Assembly (NCBI GenBank): GCA_964508895.1
Contig: CAZDWF010000026.1
Span: forward strand, 1-33,459
Source: M55B132 sp964508895
Lineage (GTDB): Bacteria > Bacteroidota > Bacteroidia > Bacteroidales > B18-G4
Length of the DNA stretch: 33,459 nt
Direction: 5' to 3'
The stretch's first letter is position 1; every line of letters starts with the position of its first letter. This document shows, piece after piece, positions 23,901 through 32,680 of this stretch. The position numbers and the translations under genes were made by a program. A model generated the notes under the pieces. The model did no database searches, was not told where the DNA came from, and saw only the letters and a list, made by a program, of their open reading frames with translations.

Positions 23901-25979
23901 CTATTGATTCTTTATTTTTGAAAGGACTTCCTCGTTTATAATTACTTCATATTTTCCATTAAGGATTTCGATCCATTCTTCTTCAAGATATTTCTGGTAT
24001 TCGGAAGTAGCAATTCCTCTGATCTCATCCAATGATTTTGGTTCTGGTCCTCTTACATCGTTTATCCTGATGAAAAACATTGCGCCGTCGTTTATTTCAT
24101 TGTTTGATTTAAATGCAGGATAATCTATTATCTGGTAGTTTTGAGTGATACCTTTTGCCCAGCTTAATTCATCTATAAGTGCATTATCTCCTTTAATGAA
24201 CACTTCCTCATCGATAAATACATTATTTTTTTTATCTCCTGAATTGAATTTCTTTTTGATCATTGCTGTCTCAGTTCCTGCTTTAGCTTCTTCTTTAACT
24301 TTATCAGGATCAGTTTCAGGGTTTACAATATATATAGTTGTTAAGAGTCGTTCATCTTCCCACATATATTTATCTTTTATGTTCTGGTAAAATTCCTTAA
24401 GTCCAGTAGTATCCTGTACAGCTTTTGACCATACTCTCTTATCCATCAGATTAAAAAGTAGTATTCCATCTCTGTATTCCTGCATTAACAACCTGAATTC
24501 AGGATATTTGTTTTCCAGATTTGCATCTTCATAATCAATACACATCTCATCAGTATAATCTTCATAAAGATCAAAGAAGAAAGTTTCAGGTGGTTTTATT
24601 CCTCTTTGAATTTGCTTTTTCTCAAGATATACAGCATAGTCATTCTGAGAATAAACTTCATCGCCTATCTGAAACAATGGTTTATTAAGTTTCCTGGCTT
24701 TCTCTGATTTCCATTGATTTTGCAGTATGGTAGTATCTACAGTTGCATATAGTTCATCCAGGTTATCACGGCCATAATCTTTATAGCCATATTCCTTTTT
24801 GATCTGTTTAATTACAGCTTCTTTACTTTTGTTTGCCCTTGCATCTTTAATGAGTCTTCTCTTCAGGTTTTCTTTTTCTTCTTCATATGAACCAGGGGTT
24901 TTGCGTTCTTTCAGCTGAATAATATGCCAGCCAAACATAGTAAGGATAGGAGGAGAATATTGCCCTGAATCCTGTAATAATTTTACATTATGAATAAATT
25001 CAGGAACCATTCTGTTTGCTCCAAACCAAGGTAATACACCACCTTTCTCAATGGAGCCTTTGTCGTTGGAATATTCAGTTACAAGAGTGTTCCATTCTTC
25101 CCCATTTTGCAATTTCTGATATACCTCATTGATTTTAGCTTCATTATTAATTGAATCTTCTGCCTTAGGACTATTAGGGAATGACAAGTAAATATGTGCA
25201 ACCTGGGCTCGTCCGAGAGCAGGTTGTTTATCAGTAACTTTAATAATGTGATAGCCGTAAATTGTACGAACAGGCGTAGAAATATCTCCAACCTCAGTGT
25301 GATAAACGGCCTCTTCAAAGGGGTAGATCATGTCAAAGACAGAAAAATAGCCAAGATCGCCATGATTTCCTTTACGAGCCGGTCTGCCCTGTTGCGCAGG
25401 CCTGTCTCTTGCAGAGATGTCATCAGATTCAGCTTCTGCGACTGCCCCAAAGTCTTCTCCATTGATAATTCTGTCTCTCAATTCAATGATCTTGTTATAA
25501 GCTGCCAGTGTATCTTTAGGAGATGCACTTTGATCTAACTTAATAAGTATATGGCTTGCACGAATATCGGTTTGCATTCTTTCATATGCTGTCTTAAGCA
25601 GGTCTTCATTTACTTTTTCATCAATGAAATAGGGTTCAGCCAGTTGTTCCCTGTAACCATCAAGTTCTTTAACGAAAGAATCAACAGTATCCATTCCAAG
25701 ATCCCTTGCTTCTTTTACCTTCAGTTTGAAAGTGATATAAAGGTCGAGGTATTCGTCAATGGATTTTTTATCAACATTATCGTTATTAATGTTATTCTTG
25801 TTATAAATATTCATGAATTCTTCTGCAGTAACTTCATCATCACCAACTGTTAACAGGATGTCTCCTTTTTCTTCTGATTGTGGAGTATCATCTTTGGCTG
25901 TTTTCTGAAACAGGCTGCATGATATCACCAAGATTGCAAATCCTGTGAGAATAAAGATATTGATAACTTTTTTCATCAT
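23901..25979 (-). CDS. PpiD/SurA-like peptidyl-prolyl isomerase lipoprotein
   Basis: A 692-residue lipoprotein: signal MMKKVINIFILTGFAILVIS with lipidated C21. An N-terminal chaperone segment is followed by two parvulin domains: the first has IRASHILIKLD, GDLGYFSVFDMIYPFEEAVY and YGYHIIKVTDK (about 137-255); the second has VAHIYLSFP, YSNDKGSIEKGGVLPWFG and FGWHIIQLKERK (about 260-360). A long helical C-terminal region of about 330 residues follows, as in PpiD-like Bacteroidota proteins. It should act in the periplasm on the folding of exported or outer-membrane proteins. It is the first of three such genes, 38 bases downstream of guaB, and the next gene starts two bases after its stop. Confidence 0.92.
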   Translation of the reverse strand: MMKKVINIFILTGFAILVISCSLFQKTAKDDTPQSEEKGDILLTVGDDEVTAEEFMNIYNKNNINNDNVDKKSIDEYLDLYITFKLKVKEARDLGMDTVDSFVKELDGYREQLAEPYFIDEKVNEDLLKTAYERMQTDIRASHILIKLDQSASPKDTLAAYNKIIELRDRIINGEDFGAVAEAESDDISARDRPAQQGRPARKGNHGDLGYFSVFDMIYPFEEAVYHTEVGDISTPVRTIYGYHIIKVTDKQPALGRAQVAHIYLSFPNSPKAEDSINNEAKINEVYQKLQNGEEWNTLVTEYSNDKGSIEKGGVLPWFGANRMVPEFIHNVKLLQDSGQYSPPILTMFGWHIIQLKERKTPGSYEEEKENLKRRLIKDARANKSKEAVIKQIKKEYGYKDYGRDNLDELYATVDTTILQNQWKSEKARKLNKPLFQIGDEVYSQNDYAVYLEKKQIQRGIKPPETFFFDLYEDYTDEMCIDYEDANLENKYPEFRLLMQEYRDGILLFNLMDKRVWSKAVQDTTGLKEFYQNIKDKYMWEDERLLTTIYIVNPETDPDKVKEEAKAGTETAMIKKKFNSGDKKNNVFIDEEVFIKGDNALIDELSWAKGITQNYQIIDYPAFKSNNEINDGAMFFIRINDVRGPEPKSLDEIRGIATSEYQKYLEEEWIEILNGKYEVIINEEVLSKIKNQ

Positions 25980-26017
25980 CTTAATTTTTCTTTTTTAGTG
26001 TTTTATTTGTTTATTTA

Positions 26018-27487
26018 TTATCTACTGTAATTAGGTGCTTCTTTTGTAATGGTAATGTCATGAGGATGACTTTCAGTAACACCTGCAGATGTGATCTTAA
26101 TGAATTTTGCTTTTTGAAGCTCCTCTATATTCTTAGCGCCGGCATATCCCATACCTGCTCTTAATCCGCCAACCATTTGTAATATCACTTCAGAAAGCAT
26201 TCCTTTATAAGGTACCCTTCCGACGATGCCTTCAGGAACCAGTTTTTTAATATCATCTTCAGCATCCTGGTAATAGCGGTCTTTAGAACCTTTCTGCATA
26301 GCTTCAATAGAGCCCATACCACGATATAACTTAAATTTTCTACTTTCAAAAATGATAGTTTCACCAGGAGATTCATCCACTCCTGCAAAAAGTGAACCTG
26401 CCATGATGGAATTAGCTCCTGCCACAAGTGCTTTAGGGATATCTCCGGTATAACGAATTCCACCATCTGCAATAACAGGGATGCCACTACCTTTAAGGGC
26501 CATGGCTACCGTATTGATGGCGAAAAGCTGTGGAACACCTATTCCTGCTATAACTCTTGTAGTACAAATTGACCCGGGGCCAATACCTACTTTAACAGCA
26601 TCAACACCAGCTTTTTGAAGGTCTTTCGCCGCTTCAGCAGTTGCTATATTACCTACAACAAGATCAGTATCAGGAAAGCGTTTCTTTATCATTTTCGCAT
26701 GTTCTATCACTACTTTAGTGTGTCCGTGTGCTGTGTCAATAACAAGTGCATCCACATCTGCATCAATGAGAGCCTGGGCTCTGTCAATGGTGTCAGCACT
26801 AATTCCAATAGCTGCAGCTACCATAAGACGGCCCCTGCTATCTTTATAAGCATTAGGCCTAACCTTAATCTTAATAACATCTTTGTAAGTGATGAGACCA
26901 ACCAACTTATTGTTTTTGTCAAGCACAGGAAGCTTTTCAATCCTGTGTTCCTGAAGAATCTGAGCTGCTTGTTTGAAATCTATAAACTCCGAAACAGTAA
27001 TAAGGTTTTCTTTTGTCATAAGCTCAGAAACAGGCCTGTCCATGTTTTCTTCAAATCTCAGGTCCCGGTTAGTTATAATGCCCACAAGTTCCCTTCTGTC
27101 ATTAACCACAGGAATACCTCCAATGCTGTATTCCTTCATAATATCAAGTGCATCAGTTACAAGGGCTTCAGCACTGAGTGTTATAGGATCGAGTATCATT
27201 CCATTTTCGGCACGTTTTACTTTTCGTACTTCGTTGGTCTGATCTTCAATAGTCAAATTTTTATGCAAAACACCGATGCCGCCTTCCTGGGCAATGGCAA
27301 TTGCCATCTTAGCTCCTGTAACCGTATCCATGGCTGCAGATACAATGGGTATGTTAAGCTTAACATTTCTTGAAAAGGATGAGCTGATATCAACATCCTT
27401 TGGAAGTACTTCTGAGTAGGAAGGTATTATTAATACATCATCGTATGTTAAACCTTCGCCAATAAACTTATCTGGATCAATGAACAT
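26018..27487 (-). CDS. guaB: Inosine-5'-monophosphate dehydrogenase
   Basis: A 489-residue enzyme that oxidises IMP to XMP with NAD+, the committed step of guanine nucleotide synthesis. Started at MFIDPDKFIGEGLTYDDVL it has the normal length; the open frame to 27598 adds 37 residues unlike the family. The (beta/alpha)8 core is interrupted by two CBS domains (about 95-215; IGGIPVVNDRRELVGIITNRD and RIEKLPVLDKNNKLVGLITYKD). The catalytic loop GIGPGSICTTR carries C308. Other landmarks are PVIADGGIRYTGDI and YRGMGSIEAMQKGSKDRY. A TACCTTTG box lies 20 bases before the ATG. The three folding-factor genes follow on the same strand; I recall this guaB-PpiC order in other Bacteroidota. Confidence 0.97.
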   Translation of the reverse strand: MFIDPDKFIGEGLTYDDVLIIPSYSEVLPKDVDISSSFSRNVKLNIPIVSAAMDTVTGAKMAIAIAQEGGIGVLHKNLTIEDQTNEVRKVKRAENGMILDPITLSAEALVTDALDIMKEYSIGGIPVVNDRRELVGIITNRDLRFEENMDRPVSELMTKENLITVSEFIDFKQAAQILQEHRIEKLPVLDKNNKLVGLITYKDVIKIKVRPNAYKDSRGRLMVAAAIGISADTIDRAQALIDADVDALVIDTAHGHTKVVIEHAKMIKKRFPDTDLVVGNIATAEAAKDLQKAGVDAVKVGIGPGSICTTRVIAGIGVPQLFAINTVAMALKGSGIPVIADGGIRYTGDIPKALVAGANSIMAGSLFAGVDESPGETIIFESRKFKLYRGMGSIEAMQKGSKDRYYQDAEDDIKKLVPEGIVGRVPYKGMLSEVILQMVGGLRAGMGYAGAKNIEELQKAKFIKITSAGVTESHPHDITITKEAPNYSR

Positions 27488-27507
27488 AACGTCTTCTTTT
27501 TGACCTG

Positions 27508-27515
27508 CAAAGGTA
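27508..27515 (-). promoter_or_regulatory. Putative -7 box for guaB and the downstream run
   Basis: The minus strand reads TACCTTTG, a full match to the Bacteroidota -7 consensus TAnnTTTG, 20 bases before the guaB ATG. A clear TTG at -33 is not seen. It could drive guaB and perhaps the following seven genes. Confidence 0.4.
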
Positions 27516-27635
27516 GGAAAATTGTTGAAATGATTGATGTTAAAAAAGTTTAAAGTGAACAGTATGTCATGAAATAGGTTTACAGAAAAAATAAACAAAA
27601 TTCAGGAAGGGCTAATTATACAATTTGCCTGGAGG

Positions 27636-29666
27636 CTAGCGGATCAGGACGAAGGAGCCTTTGTGCTGAAAGTTTTTACCATCTGAATCGCTGTAGCTAA
27701 CAATGTACATATAAACTCCTGATGGTAAGTTTTTTCCGTTTTTCTGCCCGCTCCAGCCATTCTGAAACAGCTTGCTTTCAAATAGTAATTCACCCCATCT
27801 GTTATATATCTGTAGCAGATAATTTCTCTGATTTACAAATATTCCTACAGGCTTAAAAATATTATTTATTCCTGAAGGTTTAAATGCATTTGGGAAGAAT
27901 AGTGTTGCATCCTCTTTAATACTTGCTTCATTTGAAAGGCTTGATTCCTGAAATCCATAAATATTTCCAGGGCCTTCTTTTGCTTCCAGGAAATAGGTAA
28001 ATGTTTCACCCTGCAGATTTAAACTGCTTATATCATCTGTGTATTCGTGGTCTGTTGGCCCCAATGCAGCAACAATATCAACATTCGACTGATTATTTAC
28101 TTTTCTGTAAAGTATATATTCTTCAAGCATCCCATCCCATCCGAAGATCTCATTCCATGTAAGTTTGATATTTGACGCATCCAGCATCTGAGCTCGTAAT
28201 AAGACAGAGTTAATTGTATTTGATGATTCTTTATTGTATGAGCAACTGTCTTTTAAAATTATATCATATTCGTAAGATGTAGTATTAATATCTACGGAAA
28301 GATCATCAAAAATGATCATATTTCCTGTTATCCCGGATGTAGAATCAATTTCCACAAAATTGCCCGATTGCCCGGAACTCCTTCTGAGAATTACCTTATT
28401 AATACTTACCGAGTTATCTAAATATGAACTGATTTGAATAAATTGATTATTAATTACTGTAACATTCGCAACATAATTAAATTGTGGTAAGTGGTATTGA
28501 CGGGCATAATGGCTTTTTATGCAGGATGATGATGTCTTTTCATTACTATTATTAAATGCCCTGATAAAATATGAATATTGATTGCCATATTGAATATTAG
28601 TATTTATATAGGTTCTCGTACCTGATGATGTTTGCCCGATGGGTTGATATACAGAACCATTGGTACTTAGATAAATCTCATATCCATCAATACCCGGCTC
28701 CATATTTATGTATTCGGTCCAGTTTAAGGTATGAGAAGGTATGCAGGCATTGTAATCAACAGAACTCAGGCTAATAGTTTGTTGTGGAATTAAAAATGTA
28801 CCAAGGCTTTTATTCCCACAACTGTCGAATGCCGCTAATGCATATGATTCTATTATACTGCATGGTGATGAATTAGGATCTGTATATGAGGTATTAAATC
28901 TGCCATCTACAGTATCAATAATGATCCAGCTAGTATTAATGTATTTATATATAATATAAGCCTTTGTATCAGTTGCAGGGTTTACCTCCCAGCCAACGAT
29001 TGCTTTTCCTATTGCCTGGTCGACACTAACAGAATCAATAACAGGCATAGGTGGTTTTGTAATATCCTGGTATACACCACCATTGTAATTACTCACCGAT
29101 TTGCAGCCAAAATTATCATTCAGGTCGATTCTGAAAGATAATGAATCATCACAAACCTGTATTTCATAGAAATAGTTTGTTGTAATACTGCTTCCAATTT
29201 GGGTCCAGTTATTAAGAGGGTATTCCATCCAGATCTGATATTCATCATCCCAGCTGCTTAATGGCGGTGTTCTGGGAACAGTCCAGTTTAACTCAACATC
29301 TCCAACTCCGGTATTAATAGAGAGGTGCATGCTTTTAAGCGTATCACTTATAATGCTCCCACCACTGTTAAGATTTGTTTCAATAAAATAAAACTGAGAC
29401 TCAGAATCTGCATTTGCCCCAGCATGCAAATAACTGCTAGTATTGTAATTTGTTAATGTTGCAATTGCAGAGTATATTCCTCCCATACTACCATTGGAAT
29501 GATAGATGACATAGGTGTTAAAATCAGATGAACTCACTGGAGTTTCCCATTGCAGGAGAATATCAGCATCTGCATTAGCAGCAAGGCAATGAAGATAATT
29601 TTGAGAATGGGTTGCCATAACTGAAATGAGAATGAAAAAGATGATATTAGCTGATCTGTTACTCAT
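27636..29666 (-). CDS. Secreted fibronectin-like protein with type IX (type B) sorting domain
   Basis: A 676-residue protein started at ATG (29666) instead of the TTG one codon earlier. It has a signal peptide (SANIIFFILISVMATHSQ) and several fibronectin type III-like repeats; strands such as ADILLQWETP, GVGDVELNWTVP, GKAIVGWEVNP and DASNIKLTWNEI recur about every 90-110 residues. The last 85 residues are a gliding-motility-type C-terminal domain: FFPNAFKPSG, then IYNRWGELLFES, WSGQKNGKNLPSGVYMYIVSY, and a terminal KGSFVLIR. This domain directs substrates through the type IX secretion system to the cell surface or medium. No catalytic domain is visible, so an adhesin or surface-structural role is likely. 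The neighbours do not specify its partner. Confidence 0.88.
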   Translation of the reverse strand: MSNRSANIIFFILISVMATHSQNYLHCLAANADADILLQWETPVSSSDFNTYVIYHSNGSMGGIYSAIATLTNYNTSSYLHAGANADSESQFYFIETNLNSGGSIISDTLKSMHLSINTGVGDVELNWTVPRTPPLSSWDDEYQIWMEYPLNNWTQIGSSITTNYFYEIQVCDDSLSFRIDLNDNFGCKSVSNYNGGVYQDITKPPMPVIDSVSVDQAIGKAIVGWEVNPATDTKAYIIYKYINTSWIIIDTVDGRFNTSYTDPNSSPCSIIESYALAAFDSCGNKSLGTFLIPQQTISLSSVDYNACIPSHTLNWTEYINMEPGIDGYEIYLSTNGSVYQPIGQTSSGTRTYINTNIQYGNQYSYFIRAFNNSNEKTSSSCIKSHYARQYHLPQFNYVANVTVINNQFIQISSYLDNSVSINKVILRRSSGQSGNFVEIDSTSGITGNMIIFDDLSVDINTTSYEYDIILKDSCSYNKESSNTINSVLLRAQMLDASNIKLTWNEIFGWDGMLEEYILYRKVNNQSNVDIVAALGPTDHEYTDDISSLNLQGETFTYFLEAKEGPGNIYGFQESSLSNEASIKEDATLFFPNAFKPSGINNIFKPVGIFVNQRNYLLQIYNRWGELLFESKLFQNGWSGQKNGKNLPSGVYMYIVSYSDSDGKNFQHKGSFVLIR

Positions 29667-29812
29667 CAATTTTTATAACTCTGCTAATTCGCTTTAATTG
29701 TATAAAGATAATTATTAAAATAAGCATGATAGGCTTCAAACCATATCGGAATTAAGAATTTCAGAGAATTATAAAGCTCAGTTTAATGTATTACTATCTT
29801 TTCAAACGGGAA

Positions 29813-30415
29813 TTACTCTAAAATGTACAGCCATATTTTATCCTCAAATGTATAATTAAGTAAGCTATGATACTCAAGAAAGAAATAATTGTAATTATCG
29901 TAATTTATGTAATATGTGCTGTCTATCAAAGGTTCACCAACAGAGATATTTTCGGATTTCTGTAAAAGCGGAAATTCTGATTCCATATTGTTCTGATAGA
30001 GAGTAAATGGAATTTCATATGATCTTTCGGATACTTTGTTTACAATTGTGATCTTCATTACATCACAATGACCACCCTGGCTAGCATTTACATATAAATG
30101 ATATATCAGGTGATGAGTAGTAGAAGTGAATTTTTTATAGTAGTGTTCAACGATTGTTGTCAATTTATGGTGCGTTGAATTAGTTTCTAATACAACCTCT
30201 TCATAATAATATACATCAATAGCCAGCTTATACCGTCTTGTGTCATGATGAAATTTGAAATACAGGGTGTCATACTTAGGTAAAAATTTCTTTGAAAACT
30301 CATTCAGGATTATCAGTTCACGTTCTTCTTCTTTCTTACAGGAGGTACTGAAAATATATAATAGTATAATAGTGATGAGAGCTAAAGTCCTTATTATAGA
30401 ATTTGTCTTCAACAT
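29813..30415 (-). CDS. Hypothetical lipoprotein
   Basis: A 200-residue protein when started at MLKTNSIIRT; the open frame extends 23 codons further upstream but the signal sequence begins here. Hydrophobic residues 11-25 end in FSTSC, giving a lipidated C26, followed by a charged KKEEERE spacer. The mature part is rich in Tyr, His and Thr with alternating hydrophobic residues, suggesting a beta-sandwich of about 170 residues. I do not recognise the family. It lies 146 bases upstream of the type IX substrate on the same strand with weak linkage. The codon use looks like its neighbours. Confidence 0.65.
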   Translation of the reverse strand: MLKTNSIIRTLALITIILLYIFSTSCKKEEERELIILNEFSKKFLPKYDTLYFKFHHDTRRYKLAIDVYYYEEVVLETNSTHHKLTTIVEHYYKKFTSTTHHLIYHLYVNASQGGHCDVMKITIVNKVSERSYEIPFTLYQNNMESEFPLLQKSENISVGEPLIDSTYYINYDNYNYFFLEYHSLLNYTFEDKIWLYILE

Positions 30416-30538
30416 GGCAAGTATAATATCCCTTGATGATAATATATATACCTGATCTACGATAGAAATCAGATTAAGTTTCAAAGCTGCATACTTTTTA
30501 AACGTATAATTAATGGGAAATGTTTTTGCAATTTTTAC

Positions 30539-30546
30539 TATTTTTG
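30539..30546 (+). promoter_or_regulatory. Putative -7 box for glyA
   Basis: TATTTTTG is a full match to TAnnTTTG, 49 bases before the glyA ATG. The expected -33 TTG is not at ideal spacing (a TTG lies closer). The position in the intergenic space between divergent genes fits a promoter. Confidence 0.4.
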
Positions 30547-30595
30547 CACTGAATATAAATGTTAGAAATTGATAATTCCATAAATCAAATCAATT

Positions 30596-31876
30596 ATGAA
30601 AAGAGATACTGCTGTTTTTGATTCCATACAGAGGGAAAAAGAAAGACAATTATACGGAATTGAGCTTATAGCATCAGAGAATTTTGTTAGCAACCAGGTG
30701 CTGGAAGCATTAGGATCAGTGATGACCAATAAGTATGCTGAGGGTTATCCGGGAAAAAGATATTATGGTGGTTGCCAGTTTGTGGATGAAACAGAGCAGC
30801 TTGCTATAGACAGAGCAAAAGAATTGTTTGGAGCTGAATATGCAAATGTTCAGCCTCACTCAGGTGCTCAGGCTAATATGGCTGTATTTCTTGCCTGTTT
30901 GAAGCCGGGTGATAAATTTATGGGATTAGATTTATCACATGGGGGTCATCTTTCACATGGATCAGCAGTAAATAGTTCAGGGATTCTTTATCAGCCAATT
31001 GCTTATGAAGTAGATGAAGATACAGGTACAATCAATTATGATAAGATGGAAGAGATTGCTCTGAAGGAAAAGCCAAAACTTATCCTTGCAGGTGCTTCTG
31101 CATATTCCCGCGACTGGGATTTTGAGCGTATGAGAGATATTGCAGATAAGATAGATGCTATCCTGATGGCAGATATTGCTCATCCTGCTGGATTGATTGC
31201 TAAAGGATTGTTAAATGATCCAGTGCCACACTGTCATATCATTACAACAACTACACATAAAACCCTTCGTGGGCCAAGAGGTGGACTTATTCTGATGGGT
31301 GAAGACTTTGAAAATCCATGGGGATTATCTACACCTAAGGGTGTGATCAAACCTATGAGTACAGTCCTTAACTCAGCTGTATTCCCAGGAATTCAGGGCG
31401 GGCCATTGGAGCATGTTATCGCATCGAAAGCAGTAGCATTTGGAGAAGCTCTTACTGATGAATTTTTTCAGTATATGCTACAGGTAAAGAAAAATGCAAC
31501 TGCAATGTCAGAGGCATTTGTTAATAAAGGATATCATGTTATCTCAGAAGGTACTGATAACCATCTTATGCTTATTGACCTTAGAAATAAATTCCCTGAA
31601 TTAACAGGAAGGAAAGTTGAGAATACACTTGTTCTCGCTGATATCACTGTAAATAAAAACATGGTTCCTTTTGACAGCCGTTCGCCATTCCAGACATCAG
31701 GATTGAGAGTTGGAACTCCAGCTATCACAACCAGAGGATTGGTTGAAGAAGATATGGTTCCAATTGTGGATATGATAGATGAAGTAATTTCAGATATCGA
31801 AAATGAAGATGCTATCAACTCAGTAAAGAAAAGAGTTAATAAGATGATGAAGGAGTTTCCAATGTTTGCACAATAG
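30596..31876 (+). CDS. glyA: Serine hydroxymethyltransferase
   Basis: A 426-residue PLP enzyme that interconverts serine and glycine while loading one-carbon units on tetrahydrofolate. The PLP lysine is K222 in TTTTHKTLRGPRGG. Other signatures are IELIASENFVS (22-32), NKYAEGYPGKRYYGG (45-59), VQPHSGAQANMAV (85-97) and DIAHPAGLIA (193-202); the C-terminal SGLRVGTPAITTRG folate-site segment is present. Length is normal for the bacterial family. It is expected to be a cytosolic dimer. It seems to be transcribed alone or with sixA: 247 bases, including two heptad arrays, separate it from the next gene. Glycine produced here could also feed the amino-acyl lipid pathway suggested at the left end, but that link is only conceptual. 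Confidence 0.97.
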   Translation: MKRDTAVFDSIQREKERQLYGIELIASENFVSNQVLEALGSVMTNKYAEGYPGKRYYGGCQFVDETEQLAIDRAKELFGAEYANVQPHSGAQANMAVFLACLKPGDKFMGLDLSHGGHLSHGSAVNSSGILYQPIAYEVDEDTGTINYDKMEEIALKEKPKLILAGASAYSRDWDFERMRDIADKIDAILMADIAHPAGLIAKGLLNDPVPHCHIITTTTHKTLRGPRGGLILMGEDFENPWGLSTPKGVIKPMSTVLNSAVFPGIQGGPLEHVIASKAVAFGEALTDEFFQYMLQVKKNATAMSEAFVNKGYHVISEGTDNHLMLIDLRNKFPELTGRKVENTLVLADITVNKNMVPFDSRSPFQTSGLRVGTPAITTRGLVEEDMVPIVDMIDEVISDIENEDAINSVKKRVNKMMKEFPMFAQ

Positions 31877-31925
31877 ATTATAGACCTTAGATTATAGACT
31901 TTAGACCTTAGATTTTAGATCTTAG
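31877..31925. repeat. 7-bp tandem repeat array (ACCTTAG units)
   Basis: Seven units in register beginning at the base after the glyA stop: ATTATAG, ACCTTAG, ATTATAG, ACTTTAG, ACCTTAG, ATTTTAG, ATCTTAG. All end in TAG. Unit-like but weaker sequence continues to about 31950. Confidence 0.75.
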
Positions 31926-31960
31926 ATCAGTGATAGTTCGTAGAGTATAGTTGTTTTATT

Positions 31961-32023
31961 TATCAGGTATCAGGTATCAGGTATCAGGTATCAGGTATCC
32001 GGCATCCGGTATTCGGCATCTGC
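31961..32023. repeat. 7-bp tandem repeat array (TATCAGG units)
   Basis: Five perfect TATCAGG copies followed by TATCCGG, CATCCGG, TATTCGG and CATCTGC, nine units without a break. The last units grade into the GCATCCG type seen at 9071-9110, showing that the two unit types are related. It lies between glyA and sixA. Confidence 0.85.
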
Positions 32024-32093
32024 TTACCAATATTTGTTTAAATAATTTATAATAACTTAATAATACAATCAAAGATTTTCATTCTCCTATACT

Positions 32094-32101
32094 TATATTT
32101 G
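32094..32101 (+). promoter_or_regulatory. Putative -7 box for sixA (and ppk1)
   Basis: TATATTTG matches TAnnTTTG exactly, 22 bases before the sixA ATG. No TTG is found at the matching -33 position. Confidence 0.4.
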
Positions 32102-32123
32102 TCATAATATTAAATTGCAGAAA

Positions 32124-32615
32124 ATGAAAACTTTATATCTGGTTAGGCATGCTAAATCTTCCTGGAACTTCCCTGATTTAGCTGATGACGAGCGCCCTCT
32201 ACTGGAAAAAGGGAAAAAAAGGACCAAAAAAGTAATTGATTACCTCCTTGCTAATAATGTGCATGTTGATTATATTATATCCAGTCATGCTATAAGGGCT
32301 CTGGAAACAGCAAAGATTATTGCACATGCATTAAATTATCCCCTGAATGAGATAAAAGTAGAGCGTCAGATTTATCATGCCAATGCGGATAAACTTTATA
32401 ATCAGTTTTTTGACCTTCCTGAAAAATGTGATGCTTTAATGCTGGTGGGTCATAATCCTACTTTCACCTCCTTTGCAAATCATTTCCTGGATAATAAAAT
32501 TGATTGGTTGCCAACTTCAGGAGTAGTTAGTGTATCTTTTGATACCGATCGCTGGGAAGACGTTATCAGTGCTGACAGGAAAACAGATTTCATAGTCTAT
32601 CCAAAAATTCTTTAA
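32124..32615 (+). CDS. sixA: SixA-type histidine phosphatase
   Basis: A 163-residue histidine phosphatase superfamily protein. The phosphoacceptor motif is LVRHAKSSW with R8 and H9; SSHAIRALETAKII carries the second arginine, and LVGHNP supplies the second catalytic histidine. SixA removes phosphate from phosphohistidine in Escherichia coli; in Bacteroidota the gene is often next to ppk1, so a role in phosphate metabolism is possible but unproven. I chose the ATG at 32124 because the frame reaches only a TTG three codons earlier. A 64-bp part of this gene (32225-32288) is repeated at the right end of the window. Confidence 0.9.
   Translation: MKTLYLVRHAKSSWNFPDLADDERPLLEKGKKRTKKVIDYLLANNVHVDYIISSHAIRALETAKIIAHALNYPLNEIKVERQIYHANADKLYNQFFDLPEKCDALMLVGHNPTFTSFANHFLDNKIDWLPTSGVVSVSFDTDRWEDVISADRKTDFIVYPKIL
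32225..32288 (+). repeat. Direct repeat, copy 1 (inside sixA)
   Basis: The 57 bases 32225-32281 are identical to 33348-33404; one mismatch (C versus T) is followed by six more identical bases. In this copy it encodes KKVIDYLLANNVHVDYIISSH of SixA. Confidence 0.9.
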
Positions 32616-32680
32616 GCACTATAAGTACTTCTTTTGTAAATTAGCCAATAATACTTCCCCTTATTTTGTAATTTTAAGGT

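Noticed and set aside
26615..27373. Plus-strand open frame of 252 codons
   Set aside because: Entirely antisense to guaB, whose motifs and length are unambiguous; composition looks like a shadow frame.
27488..27598. N-terminal extension of IMP dehydrogenase
   Set aside because: The extra 37 residues do not resemble the family, and a -7 box lies within this stretch.
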